Below, one piece after another: positions 8,571-18,594 of a stretch of DNA of 64,000 nt. Within the stretch, counting starts at the first letter, position 1. Every line of letters begins with the position of its first letter. The stretch comes from Saprospiraceae bacterium (GTDB lineage: Bacteria > Bacteroidota > Bacteroidia > Chitinophagales > Saprospiraceae), in NCBI GenBank assembly GCA_016711125.1, contig JADJTQ010000012.1:372001-436000 (forward strand), in the 5' to 3' direction. The translations under genes and the position numbers were made by a program. The notes beneath the pieces are model-generated. The model did not search any database. It was not told the origin of the DNA and saw nothing but the letters and a program-made list of their open reading frames with translations.

Positions 8571-9791
8571 ATGAGTACAACAGTAGAAGTGTCTGCTACT
8601 GAACAGCAGATTTTAGAGTTACTCTCCCAAAGTTTAGAACCATCTGTAGAGATTCAATTAGTTCAATCCCAAAAGACGGCTTTTGATGAAATCAGGTCCT
8701 TAACTGATGTTACCTGCTATGTAGCCGGTAAGTCAGTGGTTGGTCTTTGTCTTCGTCATGCAGGTTTAAGGAGAATACCCGACGAGGTATATCAGCTAAA
8801 GAACCTGAGACATCTGGACTTATCTGGCAATGAGATTACGTCCATACAGCCAGCCATAGGTGGATTAACTGAATTGAGATCCCTAATTCTGGCAGGAAAC
8901 AAAATTGGAGATCTGCCAAACATCAGTACCTTAACGTCATTGATTATCCTAGATGTGGATGACAATAAAATGGTACATATTGGTGCTGATATTTGCGTTT
9001 TGAAGAACCTGCGAAGCATTTCAATTTATGGCAATAAAATTCTCACGTTACCCAGTCAGTTTGATCAGCTTAAGAAATTAGAGTCATTTAATGTCGCCAA
9101 TAATCAACTTCGGTTTCTACCAGAGAGTCTCTATGGCCTGACAGGGCTGTCTTCTCTCAATTTAAGTAGAAATCAATTAACCTCAATCTCTCCATCAATT
9201 GGAAAGATGAGTAAGCTCGAGATGCTGAACATTGGAAGAAATCAGTTGGATTCTGTGCCCGAGGAAATTGGTAAAATAAAGTCCCTTACTCACTTGTATT
9301 TAGGACACAATTTTCTTGAGCAGATACCATCAACCCTAGGAAAGTTAACCAATTTGCAGTATTTGCATATGGGCTATAACGCCTTGAAAGAATTTCCGGA
9401 ATGTGTTGGTAAAATGGCCAGCCTGGTGGAGCTAAGAGCGGAGAGTAACCGGTTTACTGAGATTGGTGAAGATCTTTTCGGGCTGTCTAATCTCAGGTTC
9501 TTATACCTCTCAGGTAATGGAATTCGAAACTTGTCAGATAACATTTCTAACCTCTCCAATTTAAGTGAACTAACTCTCCGAGCCAATAAACTCGGGGCTA
9601 TTCCGGGAAGTATCGGGAAACTAAAAAAATTGAGGTATCTTGATCTTAGAGCTAATTTAATTCATCATCTTCCATCTGAATTAAACAATCTTAAAAGCTT
9701 GAATAAATTGGATCTACGATGGCTCAAAATAAATAGGGACTCTTTTGATTTGAGTAAGTTGTCAGCCAGCGACTGCACTATTTATTCCTAA
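8571..9791 (+). CDS. Leucine-rich repeat protein
   Basis: A 406-residue protein without a signal peptide, so probably cytoplasmic. Residues 1 to about 50 are a non-repeat cap; the rest is about fourteen 23-residue repeats of the form L..L..L.LS.N.I..IP..IG.L..L, the arrangement of plant intracellular Ras-group LRRs found in bacterial Roc-COR and solo LRR proteins. No Roc, COR, kinase or TIR domain is attached. Such proteins are protein-binding scaffolds; the partner is unknown. The stop codon lies 30 bases inside the 3' end of the convergent histidine kinase gene. Confidence 0.9.
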   Translation: MSTTVEVSATEQQILELLSQSLEPSVEIQLVQSQKTAFDEIRSLTDVTCYVAGKSVVGLCLRHAGLRRIPDEVYQLKNLRHLDLSGNEITSIQPAIGGLTELRSLILAGNKIGDLPNISTLTSLIILDVDDNKMVHIGADICVLKNLRSISIYGNKILTLPSQFDQLKKLESFNVANNQLRFLPESLYGLTGLSSLNLSRNQLTSISPSIGKMSKLEMLNIGRNQLDSVPEEIGKIKSLTHLYLGHNFLEQIPSTLGKLTNLQYLHMGYNALKEFPECVGKMASLVELRAESNRFTEIGEDLFGLSNLRFLYLSGNGIRNLSDNISNLSNLSELTLRANKLGAIPGSIGKLKKLRYLDLRANLIHHLPSELNNLKSLNKLDLRWLKINRDSFDLSKLSASDCTIYS

Positions 9792-11142
9792 TTGACTATT
9801 ATTTTCCTGAAGAGGGAGTGTGACGATAAATTCAGCACCTCCTTCTTCAGGATAATTTGCCCGAATCGTGCCACCATGTTGATAGATGATTTGGCGACAC
9901 AGACTCAGACCAATGCCACAGCCCTCGTCCTTCGTTGTATAAAACGGGATAAAGATCTGATCTCTTAATTCCATGGCTACCCCTGGGCCACTATCCCTGA
10001 TCCGTATATTGACCATAGAGTCTCTAACTTCTGATACGATATCAATCTTCTTTTTTGAGACAGTGGCCAGAGCCTCGATCGCATTCTTTATCAAATTTAT
10101 AAAAACTTGCTCTAGCTGGTCAGTGTCTCCTGAAACCATAATAGGTTTATCAGATAGTGAATATTCCAACTCAATACTCTTATCTCGAATGATAGTGCCC
10201 ATTAGGAGAACGACACCGGCCAGCATTATCTTTGCATCCATAGATTCAAGACGTGGAGGAGGGATTTTGGTTAGTTTCGGTAGGTGTCGGTAAAGTGAAG
10301 TAAACCCTCGCTCCTTTTTTGGATTGCTTTTAATGCCTGATGAATTTCCGTCCGAGTTTCTCCATCCAGCTCTCCAGTTCCACTCATTAGATCATTTGTT
10401 GAATGTGCTAAAGAAATAATGGGTGAAACGGAATTCATGATCTCATGGGTGAGGATTCGAATCAACTTTTGCCATGAAGTTATCTCCTGAGCCTGCAATT
10501 CTTCGTAAATATTGTGTACAGAAAAAATGTCGTACGTGCTATTTCTTATTTTTAGTTGCGTCTTCTGGATAGCTAATTGCTTGGTCTCATCTAAGATGAC
10601 CTTTTGGAAAAGTTTTCGATCTCCAGCCCGCATATTAAGCATCACGTGATGTAACTCTATATCGTAATTCGCTATGTTGTCAAAAGAGGGAAAATATGAT
10701 TTTCGCAAGACTGTTTGTAAGGCCTTATTCATAAATATTGTCTTACCCAGGTTATCAAATCCAATCAAACCGGTATCTACATTTTCAACCAGGGTTTGGA
10801 AATACTGAAATTGAATTTCCTTTTCCAGACGGATATCTCTAAACTTATTACTGATTAAATTAAATGCTCCAAAAAGTTCTTTCTCAGAAATTTCAGAATT
10901 CGAACGATTGAAATTAGTTTCAAAATCATCATATTTAATACTCATGAGAAAGTTTGCCAGGTACCGGTTAGTACGATTGACCAATGTAAAAATCCGATAG
11001 ACGACAACTATGGCGGAAAATATGAGCAGACTGCCAAGGAAATAAGATTGTTGACGCAGCAACATGAAGAGACCCAGTGCTATAAAATTACTAACAATGA
11101 TATATTGATCAGTGCCTGTGATCTAAACTTCGACAGTACCAT
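9762..11142 (-). CDS. Sensor histidine kinase (NtrY/NtrB-like), two frameshifts
   Basis: Reading from an ATG at 11142, the frame starts MVLSKFRSQALINISLLVI, shifts at a T4 run near 11085, continues in the frame of 11065-10271, and shifts again at an AAA near 10293 into the frame ending at 9762. Repaired, it is about 460 residues. It has two N-terminal membrane helices, a short HAMP/PAS-like region (residues about 60-200), the phosphoacceptor box ILTHEIMNSVSPI, an N box (DQLEQVFINLIKNAIEAL), G1 (DSGPGV), F box and G2 (GCGIGLSLCRQII). This class phosphorylates sigma-54-dependent response regulators, and such a regulator is encoded directly upstream. The 3' end overlaps the LRR gene tail-to-tail by 30 bases. 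Confidence 0.88.
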
Positions 11143-11207
11143 ATTGCAATTAGCTCAAATGATTTTATAGCCCATACAATAACAAGGTAAGAAAGAACCT
11201 CAATTTT

Positions 11208-12580
11208 CTATATGCCGTATTTTTCAAGGCGACGATAGAGCGATGTTCGGGTCAATCCCAATTCGGTAGCGGCTTTTGTGATATTTCCATTATACTTACG
11301 CATTACTTCCCGGATCAATGATTCTTCCATTTCGTCAATGGTCGCTGTCTTTTCAACCCTATTTCTTGAAGAGGCATTGGGAGATGTGAGAATGATATCA
11401 TCTGCTGTGATGACCGATCGGTCACTCATGATCACAGTACGTTCTATAATATGTTTGAGTTCTCTTACATTGCCAGGCCAGTCGTATTGAACTAAACGCT
11501 GAACTGCATCTTTCGTAAATTCAAGGTTTTCTTTTTGGTACTTCTTTCGATAAAGGTGCAGGTAGTGCTGCCCAAGGGGCTCAATATCAGCTTGTCTTGA
11601 TCTGAGAGGAGGTAGCTGTATTTCGACGGTGTTGATCCTGTACAAAAGATCTTGTCTAAACTTTTGCTCGTCAATCATTTGATAAAGTGGCATGTTGGTG
11701 GCACAGATGAGCCGTATATCAATTTTCATGGGTTTGTTGCTTCCAACAGGGATAATTTCATGACTTTGCAGGGCATTCAGGAGTTTTGATTGAGAAGCCA
11801 TGCTGAGATTACCAATTTCATCCAGGAAAAGAGTACCGCCAGTAGCCGCTTCAAAACGTCCTACCCTATCCTGATGAGCTCCCGTAAAAGCACCTTTCTT
11901 ATGCCCGAAAAGTTCACTTTCAAAAAGTGTCTCGGGTATAGCACCCATATCTACCGGAATAAACACTTGATTGGTTCGTGCTGACCGACGATGCAATGCT
12001 CTGGCAATTAACTCCTTACCTGTTCCATTCTCACCCAGCACCAAAATATGTGCATCGGTTGCAGCAACCTTGTCTATCGTATTGAAGACCTTCTTCATCT
12101 CAATTGAATCTCCAACAATCTCGGCAAAAGGTTGATCAAAAGTTTCAGTGAGTGCTTGTTGAGCATATTCCAACCTCTCCACTTTTTTTTCGGATTCCAG
12201 CCGAGCAAAGACGCTTTGCACGGTTGCTAACATTTTTCGTTTCGCCATGGTTTTTCGACAAAATCTTGAGCACCGGCCTTGAGTGCTTCTACTGCAATGT
12301 TGACATCACTATAGGCTGTCATAGTTACTATCTGAGTTCCTGGAGCCAATTCTTTTATCTTCTTGAGCCATTCAAGACCTTCCGATCCGGTGTCTCGGCC
12401 TTTTCCGAAATTCATATCCAATATCACCACATCTGGTTCATGCTGCCGCAGTAATCGTGGCAGTTGATAGGGATTTTGGTCTGTAAAAACAGAGGCAAAA
12501 TGTTGTTTGAGGAGAAATTTAAGGGAAAACAAAATGTCTTCTTCGTCATCAATAATAAGAATTGTGCCTTTCTTTGTCAT
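11208..12580 (-). CDS. Sigma-54-dependent response regulator (NtrC family), frameshift near 12235
   Basis: The frame starts at ATG 12580 (MTKKGTILIIDDEEDILFSL) and runs to about 12235, then continues in the frame ending at 11208. One extra A in the A5 run (T5 at 12233-12237 on the plus strand) restores PWRNEKMLATVQSVF. Repaired length is about 458 residues. Domains in order are a receiver (acidic pair DDEED, phospho-Asp in VVILDMNFG, Lys in VEKPW), an AAA+ domain with Walker A GENGTGKE, the sigma-54 contact loop GAFTGA and Walker B GGTLFLDEIG, and a Fis-type HTH (GNITKAATELGLTRTSLYRR). It lies between its cognate kinase and the divergent efflux operon, which it probably activates. Confidence 0.92.
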
Positions 12581-12622
12581 ATCGCTATGATAACGAACGA
12601 GTGTTCGAAAACGTACATTTAA

Positions 12623-12682
12623 TGCCCGAACTCGGACAGTTTTTATAAGCAATTACTTCAGTAACTCATTGATTATCGGACA
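12623..12682 (+). promoter_or_regulatory. Candidate binding sites for the NtrC-type regulator
   Basis: TGCCCGAACTCGGACA at 12623-12638 is a palindrome with arms TGCCCGA/TCGGACA that differ by one base from perfect symmetry. The half-site TCGGACA recurs exactly at 12676-12682. A smaller inverted repeat, CGAAC-gagt-GTTCG, lies at 12594-12607. All are between the divergent regulator and efflux genes, 40-100 bases before the adaptor start, where enhancer sites of a sigma-54 activator would be expected. The link to this regulator is inference. Confidence 0.5.
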
Positions 12683-12691
12683 TATAGAAAT

Positions 12692-12708
12692 TTGGCATAT
12701 ATTTTCGG
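12692..12708 (+). promoter_or_regulatory. Weak sigma-54 (-24/-12) promoter-like element
   Basis: TTGGCATATATTTTCGG has the TGGCA block of a -24 element and TT at the correct spacing, but the -12 GC is replaced by CG. It is 16 bases before the adaptor start at 12724, so the leader would be very short. Supported mainly by context. Confidence 0.3.
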
Positions 12709-12723
12709 TATAAGTAATCAGGT

Positions 12724-13974
12724 ATGGATAGAAAAATCGAAAAGAAGACGTGGCGATGGCAGAGACTCGTGCCTATTGCTCTGATTAGCGCCTTAGTGAT
12801 TTACTTTGGCTTCAATGTTTACAAATCAAGCGGAACCAGTCGGCTCAATGTTCAAACCGAGCGCCTTTTGCTCGATACAGTGCATGAAGGTGCTTTTCAA
12901 GAGTTCATACCGGTCACTGGTGCTGTTTTACCAATTAAGACGGTATTGATCGGGGCTATTGAAGGTGGGCGAGTTGATCAACGATATGTTGAAGATGGTT
13001 CCATCTTGAAGGCGGGACAACCCATTCTGGAGCTCAGTAACCCGGATCTGCAACTTAACTATCTGAACCAAGAGGCCAATATCGTTGCACAAATCAACCA
13101 GATCCGAACCAATAGCTTACAAATGGAACAACAGACTCTTAATTTGAAGGAGACAGCACTCAACGTAGACTATCAGCTGGATCTCTTGGGCAAAAGAGTC
13201 AAAAGAAATAAGACCCTTTATGGTGACGGAGTCATTTCTGAAGTTGATTTTCAGGAAACCGAAGACGAATACGAACACCTGTTGCGACGCAAAGAATTGC
13301 TGGTGCAGACCATCAGAAAAGATAGCGCTACGGCGGTCTTGCAACAGCAACAGATGGAAAATTCGCTCGACCTGATGCAAAGGAATCTGCAAATAGCTAG
13401 AAAGAGCCTGGACAATCTAATTGTCAAAGCACCGATCGATGGACAGTTGGCAGGATTAACATCAGAGTTGGGAGAATTAATTGTTGAGGGAAGTCAAATT
13501 GCTCAGCTCGATGATTTATCCAACTTTAAGATAAGGGTGCAAGTAGACGAATTTTATATCTCGCGGGTTTTTGTAGGGCAAACGGGCTCCTTCCAATTTG
13601 CTGGTGACTGGTACAATTTGAGTATTCAAAAAATATATCCTCAAGTGATAAATGGTGCCTTTGCCGCAGATATGATCTTTACTGATAAAACACCCGATGG
13701 CATTAAAAGGGGCCAGACTGTTTCTGTTAAACTTGAATTAAGCGCTCAGGAAAATGCTATGATGCTCGCGAGAGGTGGTTTTTATCAAACAACCGGAGGC
13801 AATTGGGTATATGTTTTAGATCCCTCTTCTGGAGTAGCTCATAAGCGTGATATTCAAATCAGACGGCAAAATCCAAACTTTTACGAAATAACCAGTGGCC
13901 TTGAAGAAGGAGAAATTGTGATAACTTCCAGCTATGAAAATTTTGGAAGCAAAGATGAATTAATTTTGAAATAG
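12724..13974 (+). CDS. HlyD/MacA-family efflux periplasmic adaptor
   Basis: A 416-residue membrane-fusion protein. One N-terminal membrane helix (residues about 14-36) is followed by a beta-barrel/lipoyl segment (GGRVDQRYVEDGSILKAGQP), a long coiled-coil hairpin (residues about 105-220, rich in Gln and Leu), the second lipoyl half (LIVKAPIDGQLAGLTSELGE) and a C-terminal barrel. Adaptors of this family bridge an inner-membrane ABC permease to an outer-membrane TolC channel. It is the first gene of a run of same-strand ABC genes reaching 21023 and is divergent from a sigma-54 regulator. No TolC gene is present in the window. Confidence 0.92.
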   Translation: MDRKIEKKTWRWQRLVPIALISALVIYFGFNVYKSSGTSRLNVQTERLLLDTVHEGAFQEFIPVTGAVLPIKTVLIGAIEGGRVDQRYVEDGSILKAGQPILELSNPDLQLNYLNQEANIVAQINQIRTNSLQMEQQTLNLKETALNVDYQLDLLGKRVKRNKTLYGDGVISEVDFQETEDEYEHLLRRKELLVQTIRKDSATAVLQQQQMENSLDLMQRNLQIARKSLDNLIVKAPIDGQLAGLTSELGELIVEGSQIAQLDDLSNFKIRVQVDEFYISRVFVGQTGSFQFAGDWYNLSIQKIYPQVINGAFAADMIFTDKTPDGIKRGQTVSVKLELSAQENAMMLARGGFYQTTGGNWVYVLDPSSGVAHKRDIQIRRQNPNFYEITSGLEEGEIVITSSYENFGSKDELILK

Positions 13975-13997
13975 CTATAAAAATATCGATAAATATC

Positions 13998-14686
13998 ATG
14001 ATGATCAGAACAGAAAAACTTGTAAAAATCTACCAGACTGAAGATGTGGAAACGACCGCACTTAATGAAGTAGATATTCAGATCAGTGAAGGGGAATTCG
14101 TTGCCATCATGGGACCTTCAGGTTGCGGAAAATCAACTTTACTTAATGTACTGGGCATGATTGATAGTCCCACCTCAGGCAACTATTTTTTTTGGATCAG
14201 GAAGTAGGACATCTTCCCGAAAGAAAACGATCTAACGTCAGAAAACACAATCTGGGATTTGTTTTCCAGAGTTTTAATCTCATCGACGAATTAACGGTAT
14301 TCGAAAATGTTGAGCTACCTATGTTATATACCAATACTCCGTCAGCAGAACGCAAAAAAAGAGTCGAGGAATTATTAGAAGACATGAAGATGATGCATCG
14401 CCGAAATCATTTTCCTCAGCAGCTTTCAGGTGGCCAGCAACAACGTGTGGCGGTGGCCCGTGCGATTGTCAATAAGCCAAAGTTGATCTTAGCAGATGAA
14501 CCTACGGGTAATCTTGATAGTGCCAATGGCGATGATGTAATGAGATTACTGGCCGAATTGAATGCTGCAGGTACGACGATAGCCATGGTTACTCACTCTC
14601 AATATTGTGCAGAATTTGCAAACCGGATAATCCGTATGCTTGACGGTCAGGTAGTGACTGAAAATGTGGTTAGGCAGTTTTTATAG
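13998..14686 (+). CDS. ABC transporter ATP-binding protein (MacB/LolD type), frameshift in a T8 run
   Basis: Frames 13998-14207 and 14192-14686 form one ATPase of about 229 residues. Adding one T to the T8 run at 14186-14193 joins them as NYFFLDQEVGHLPE. It has Walker A GPSGCGKST, Q-loop FVFQSFNLI, signature LSGGQQQRVAVARAI, Walker B and D-loop LILADEPTGNLDS, and the switch His in MVTHS. It is the ATPase of the MacB/LolD/FtsE group that pairs with FtsX-like permeases, and lies 23 bases after the adaptor gene. It would power export from the periplasm or inner membrane. Confidence 0.92.
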
Positions 14687-14767
14687 CAGAAGCTAGGGCA
14701 GAGAGCAGAGAGGGCTGATAGCAAGGGGCAAGGCAATTAACCAGACTTAAGTTATACATCAATTTCT

Positions 14768-15123
14768 ATGGCGAAGTTCCGATTTGAAGATCTTGAAATT
14801 TGGCAGGAAGCTATCAAAATAGCCTCCTTGTTATTTTAAATTACAACCGAATTAGGGCATCAAAAGCTCTTCAGATTTGCGGATCAAACCAAGGGAGTAG
14901 GCAGAGTATTCCACATAATATTGTAGAAAGCACGGGAACATACATGATCGGCGAACAGAAACAGTTATTGCGTTTTGCAAAAAGAGAATGCTTTGAGGCA
15001 GCCACTATACTTGTCCTCCTACTCAACGAATACTTAATTGATCAACTACAAAAAGACACATTATTCGAGAGACTCGATATACTCAATAGGAGAATTCAAT
15101 CCTATTCTAATAGTTTGAAATGA
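14768..15123 (+). pseudogene. Four-helix bundle protein (S23/23S rRNA intervening-sequence type), broken
   Basis: The start MAKFRFEDLEIWQEAIKIASLLF (from 14768) is the conserved N-terminus of four-helix bundle proteins, then a TAA follows. Matching residues reappear in other frames: FRFADQTKG near 14870, then SIPHNIVEST and the C-terminal helices to 15123. At least two indels separate the pieces. The family is common in Bacteroidota as solo genes and in 23S rRNA insertions; its function is unclear. It interrupts the efflux operon between the two ATPase genes, with low-complexity DNA on both sides (14687-14767 and tandem ATGCTCC near 15136-15150). Confidence 0.7.
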
Positions 15124-15181
15124 TCCTATCCCATAATGCTCCATGCTCCATGCCTTATTGCCTAACTAATCCTCCTCATTC

Positions 15182-15847
15182 ATGATTAAACTAATCAACT
15201 TAGAACGCTATTACAACCAAGGACTGCAAAAAGCCTGGGTATTACGAGATATTTCCTTGAATATTAAAGAAGGAGAATTCGTCTCGGTCATGGGTCCTAG
15301 TGGATCCGGAAAAACGACCCTTATGAATATCATTGGGATGCTCGATGAAGCCAATAAAGGAGAGTATTATTTTCTGGATGAACCGGTACATAAATTCAAT
15401 GAGCGAAAAAGAACCGATTTACATAAACACTATATAGGATTTATCTTTCAGGCCTACCATCTAATTGATGATCTTACCGTCTACGAGAATATTGAAACTC
15501 CATTGCTCTACAAAAAAGTAGACCGATCTCAAAGGAAGGCCATTGTAGCGGATATTTTAGACCGATTTAATATTGTAGCGAAGAAGGATTTGTTTCCTCA
15601 CCAACTTTCAGGGGGCCAGCAGCAATTGGTTGGAGTAGCCAGAGCAGTTGTCGGCAAGCCAAAATTATTGCTCGCTGATGAACCCACAGGTAACCTGCAC
15701 TCATCCCAAGGGAAAATTATTATGGACACATTGGCCGAGTTACACAGTGAAGGAATGACGATCATTCAAGTTACCCACGACGAAAACAATGTGAAATATG
15801 GAACCCGGGTTATTGAACTCTGGGATGGATTCATAAAGACCCAATAA
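15182..15847 (+). CDS. ABC transporter ATP-binding protein (MacB/LolD type)
   Basis: An intact 221-residue ATPase, paralogous to the one at 13998. It has Walker A GPSGSGKTT, Q-loop FIFQAYHLI, signature LSGGQQQLVGVARAV, Walker B LLLADEPTGNLHS and switch motif VTHDE. The D-loop Asp is replaced by His (NLHSSQG rather than NLDS), a variant I associate with Bacteroidota members of this family. It probably serves one of the two FtsX-like permeases that follow. Confidence 0.93.
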   Translation: MIKLINLERYYNQGLQKAWVLRDISLNIKEGEFVSVMGPSGSGKTTLMNIIGMLDEANKGEYYFLDEPVHKFNERKRTDLHKHYIGFIFQAYHLIDDLTVYENIETPLLYKKVDRSQRKAIVADILDRFNIVAKKDLFPHQLSGGQQQLVGVARAVVGKPKLLLADEPTGNLHSSQGKIIMDTLAELHSEGMTIIQVTHDENNVKYGTRVIELWDGFIKTQ

Positions 15848-15914
15848 ATCAGGAGGATGAGCTAATATATTAAATTATTAAACAAGATTACCTAATCTAA
15901 AACCTGCAAATCAA

Positions 15915-16247
15915 ATGAGAATAATTTCTTTGCTTCTATTCACAATAAGCCTGATTCCGTTAGGGGCGACCTCACAAACTGAAATCATTAGAGTCGCAAA
16001 ATTCAATAAGATTATTGTAAATCCTCATATCGAAGCCAATTTGATGGAAGGTGATGAGCAGTTGGTTGAAATCATACACAGTAATATTGCCCGGGATAAA
16101 ATCAATATAAAAGTTGAGGGTAAAACTTTGCGAATCTACCTGGATGATGCGAAAGTGATCACTAAATCGAAGAAGGTGAAAGGTGATAAGTGGCGGACTA
16201 ATCGCTCTATTTATGAAGGAACCATGGCGACCGTGAATATCACGTGA
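15915..16247 (+). CDS. Truncated DUF2807 (head GIN domain) protein
   Basis: A 110-residue exported protein with a signal peptide (MRIISLLLFTISLIPLGATS). The segment FNKIIVNPHIEANLMEGDEQ followed by TLRIYLDD matches the start of DUF2807 auto-adhesin-like beta-helix domains, which normally run to 200-250 residues. Here the frame stops after GTMATVNIT, and the next permease begins three bases after the stop. GIN-domain genes are often found next to MacB-like permeases in Bacteroidota, so the gene is probably a remnant whose 3' half has been lost, or lost in assembly. Confidence 0.65.
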   Translation: MRIISLLLFTISLIPLGATSQTEIIRVAKFNKIIVNPHIEANLMEGDEQLVEIIHSNIARDKINIKVEGKTLRIYLDDAKVITKSKKVKGDKWRTNRSIYEGTMATVNIT

Positions 16248-16249
16248 TC

Positions 16250-18520
16250 ATGATCAGAAACTATTTGAAAGTTGCACGGAGAAATTTGATCAAAACCAGA
16301 GTACAACAGTTATTAATATTGTCGGATTAAGTATTGGTATTGCCGCTTGCCTACTCATTAGTCTCTATATTCGCCATGAGACCACTTATGATGAAAACGT
16401 ACCGCAGGCGGATCAGATTTTCCGGGTCTATGGTATCTATAACATAGATGGTAAAAATTCAAACAGTGGCTCATTTTTCAGCAAATATGGCAATGACACT
16501 GGAGAATGATTTTGAAGAAGTTGAATCATCTGCCCGCTTAATGGATAATCCACTTTTTTACGGCGCCGGTAGCAATGAAATCAGAATTGACGGCACAACT
16601 AAGCAGTTTCACGAGGAGGGCTTTACGTATGTGGACCAGGCATTTCTTGATATTTTTTTCAATTCCAATGATATTTGGTGATCGTTCTGAAGCCTTGGTC
16701 AGACCCCGGACTTTAGTAATTTCGAAAAAATAGCCTCAACGTATTTTGAGAATAGAAACCCCATAGGTCAGAATATTTATTTGAATGGAAGAGATACAGT
16801 GCCTTATACAGTCAGCGGGGTCATGGCGGATTTTCCTAGTAATTCCCATCTTCAATATGACTTCCTTATACTTTAACCGATGTTGAATTCGGCAGAGGCG
16901 AACAGACACGATGGCTGCAATCAAACTATTACACTTACCTCAAACTGAAAAAGGTACGGATATTGGGCGCCTTAAGGATCGCATGGTGATGCGATTATTA
17001 CGCAATACATGATACCTGCTTTAAAAGCAGTTAAGTGTGCATTAATTTTGTGAATCTTTCTACTGCTCAATCAGCCAATAGGGCTAAAGAGGTTGGATTG
17101 AGGAAAGTCTTGGGATCTGGCCGGAATAAATTAGTTGCTCAATTCCTCACTGAATCGGTGCTGGTCGCGCTGATTGCTTTCGGATTCGGTATGTTGATTG
17201 CTTATTTGCTATTGCCATATTTCAATACATTAGCTAACAAAAACCTTCAAATACCCTTTTCTGCTCCATCGTTTCTACCGATTTTTCTTACCGTCGGTGT
17301 CGTTATTGGGATCTCAGCGGGCATCTATCCATCGTTTTATCTTTCTGCTTTTAGTCCCATCAAAGTATTACAGGGCAAAATGCGATTGGGTAGCAAATCA
17401 ACCGGATTACGTAGTTCATTGGTCGTTTTCCAATTTACGGTATCTGCCATTTTGCTGGTTGGCACAATTATTATCAACAACCAGATGAATTACATCTTAA
17501 ATAAGGAAGTGGGCTTTAAGAAAGATCAAGTAATTTTGTTGCATGGCACAAATATGCTGGGTGAGCAAGTAGAGACGTTTAAAAATGAGCTGAAACAATT
17601 ACCATCGGTGGTCAACGTCACTATCAGTGACTATTTGCCGATTGAAGGCACTAAAAGAAACGGTAACTCCTTTTGGAATGAAGGTAAGGTTAATGTTGAC
17701 GAAAGAGTTGGTGGTCAGGCCTGGGTCATTGATGAAGATTACCTAAATACGCTGGGTATGAATTTGGTCGAGGGAAGAAATTTCTCAAAAAATAGGTCGT
17801 CAGATCAACAATCGGTGATTATTAATAGTGAAATGGCCCAACAACTGGCACTCAATGACCCGATCGGTAAAAAGATATCTCGCGGCGGTGAACAATTATA
17901 TGAAATTATTGGTATCGTCGAAAACTTCCATTCCAGACATTTAGAGAGGAAGTTAGACCCTTGTGCTTTTTCAGCGGTATTAGCCCATCGATCATGTCGC
18001 TCAAAGTACAAACCAGAGACATGGCTGGCCTCTTGGAAGACCTCAAAGAAAAATGGAAGCAGTTTAATTCAAATCTTGATTTCCGTTACACTTTTATGGA
18101 TCAGTCCTTTGCGCAGATGTATGATAATGTGACCAGGATCCGGAGAATATTTACCACTTTTGCCATTCTGGCAATTTTTATCGCGTGTCTTGGCCTTTTT
18201 GCCCTTTCAGCATTCGTGGTCGAGCAAAGAAGTAAAGAGATGAGTATCCGCAAGGTACTTGGGGCAAATACTCAAGATATTTTTGGGCTGCTCACTAAAA
18301 CTTCCTAGGACTGGTCCTCTTATCGCTGACAATAGCAACCCCTGTAGCCGCCTACCTCATGCAAAAATGGTTGGAAGATTTTGCTTACCGAATTGACATA
18401 ACCTGGCAAGTCTTTCTTTTTTCGGCTGCTGTTGTTACTTCTATAGCCATTGTCACCATCAGCTTTCATGCCATCAGATCTTCCCTGACCAATCCCATCA
18501 ATAATTTGAAAAATGAATAA
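16250..18520 (+). pseudogene. FtsX-like ABC permease 1 (MacB-type), heavily frameshifted
   Basis: The protein starts MIRNYLKVARRNLIKTR at 16250 and ends SLTNPINNLKNE at 18520. Between these points the MacB-type permease sequence is recoverable only by changing frame about ten times: near 16305, 16480, 16667, 16728, 16875, 16953, 17000, 17030, 17957 and 18300. Recognisable parts are the first membrane helix (GLSIGIAACLLIS), the MacB_PCD periplasmic domain, NLSTAQSANRAKEVGLRKVLGS, and the C-terminal FtsX domain (IFIACLGLFALSAFVVEQRS). Around 17030 about 40 residues that normally precede the CINFVNLSTA helix seem to be missing. It may be decayed, or a badly resolved stretch of assembly. Confidence 0.8.
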
Positions 18521-18594
18521 CACGAGCTTTGATGTAGGTAGATCGTCAGTTAAAATAGAATTAAGATGGAGGAGATTAATCTGTAAGGAAGGAA

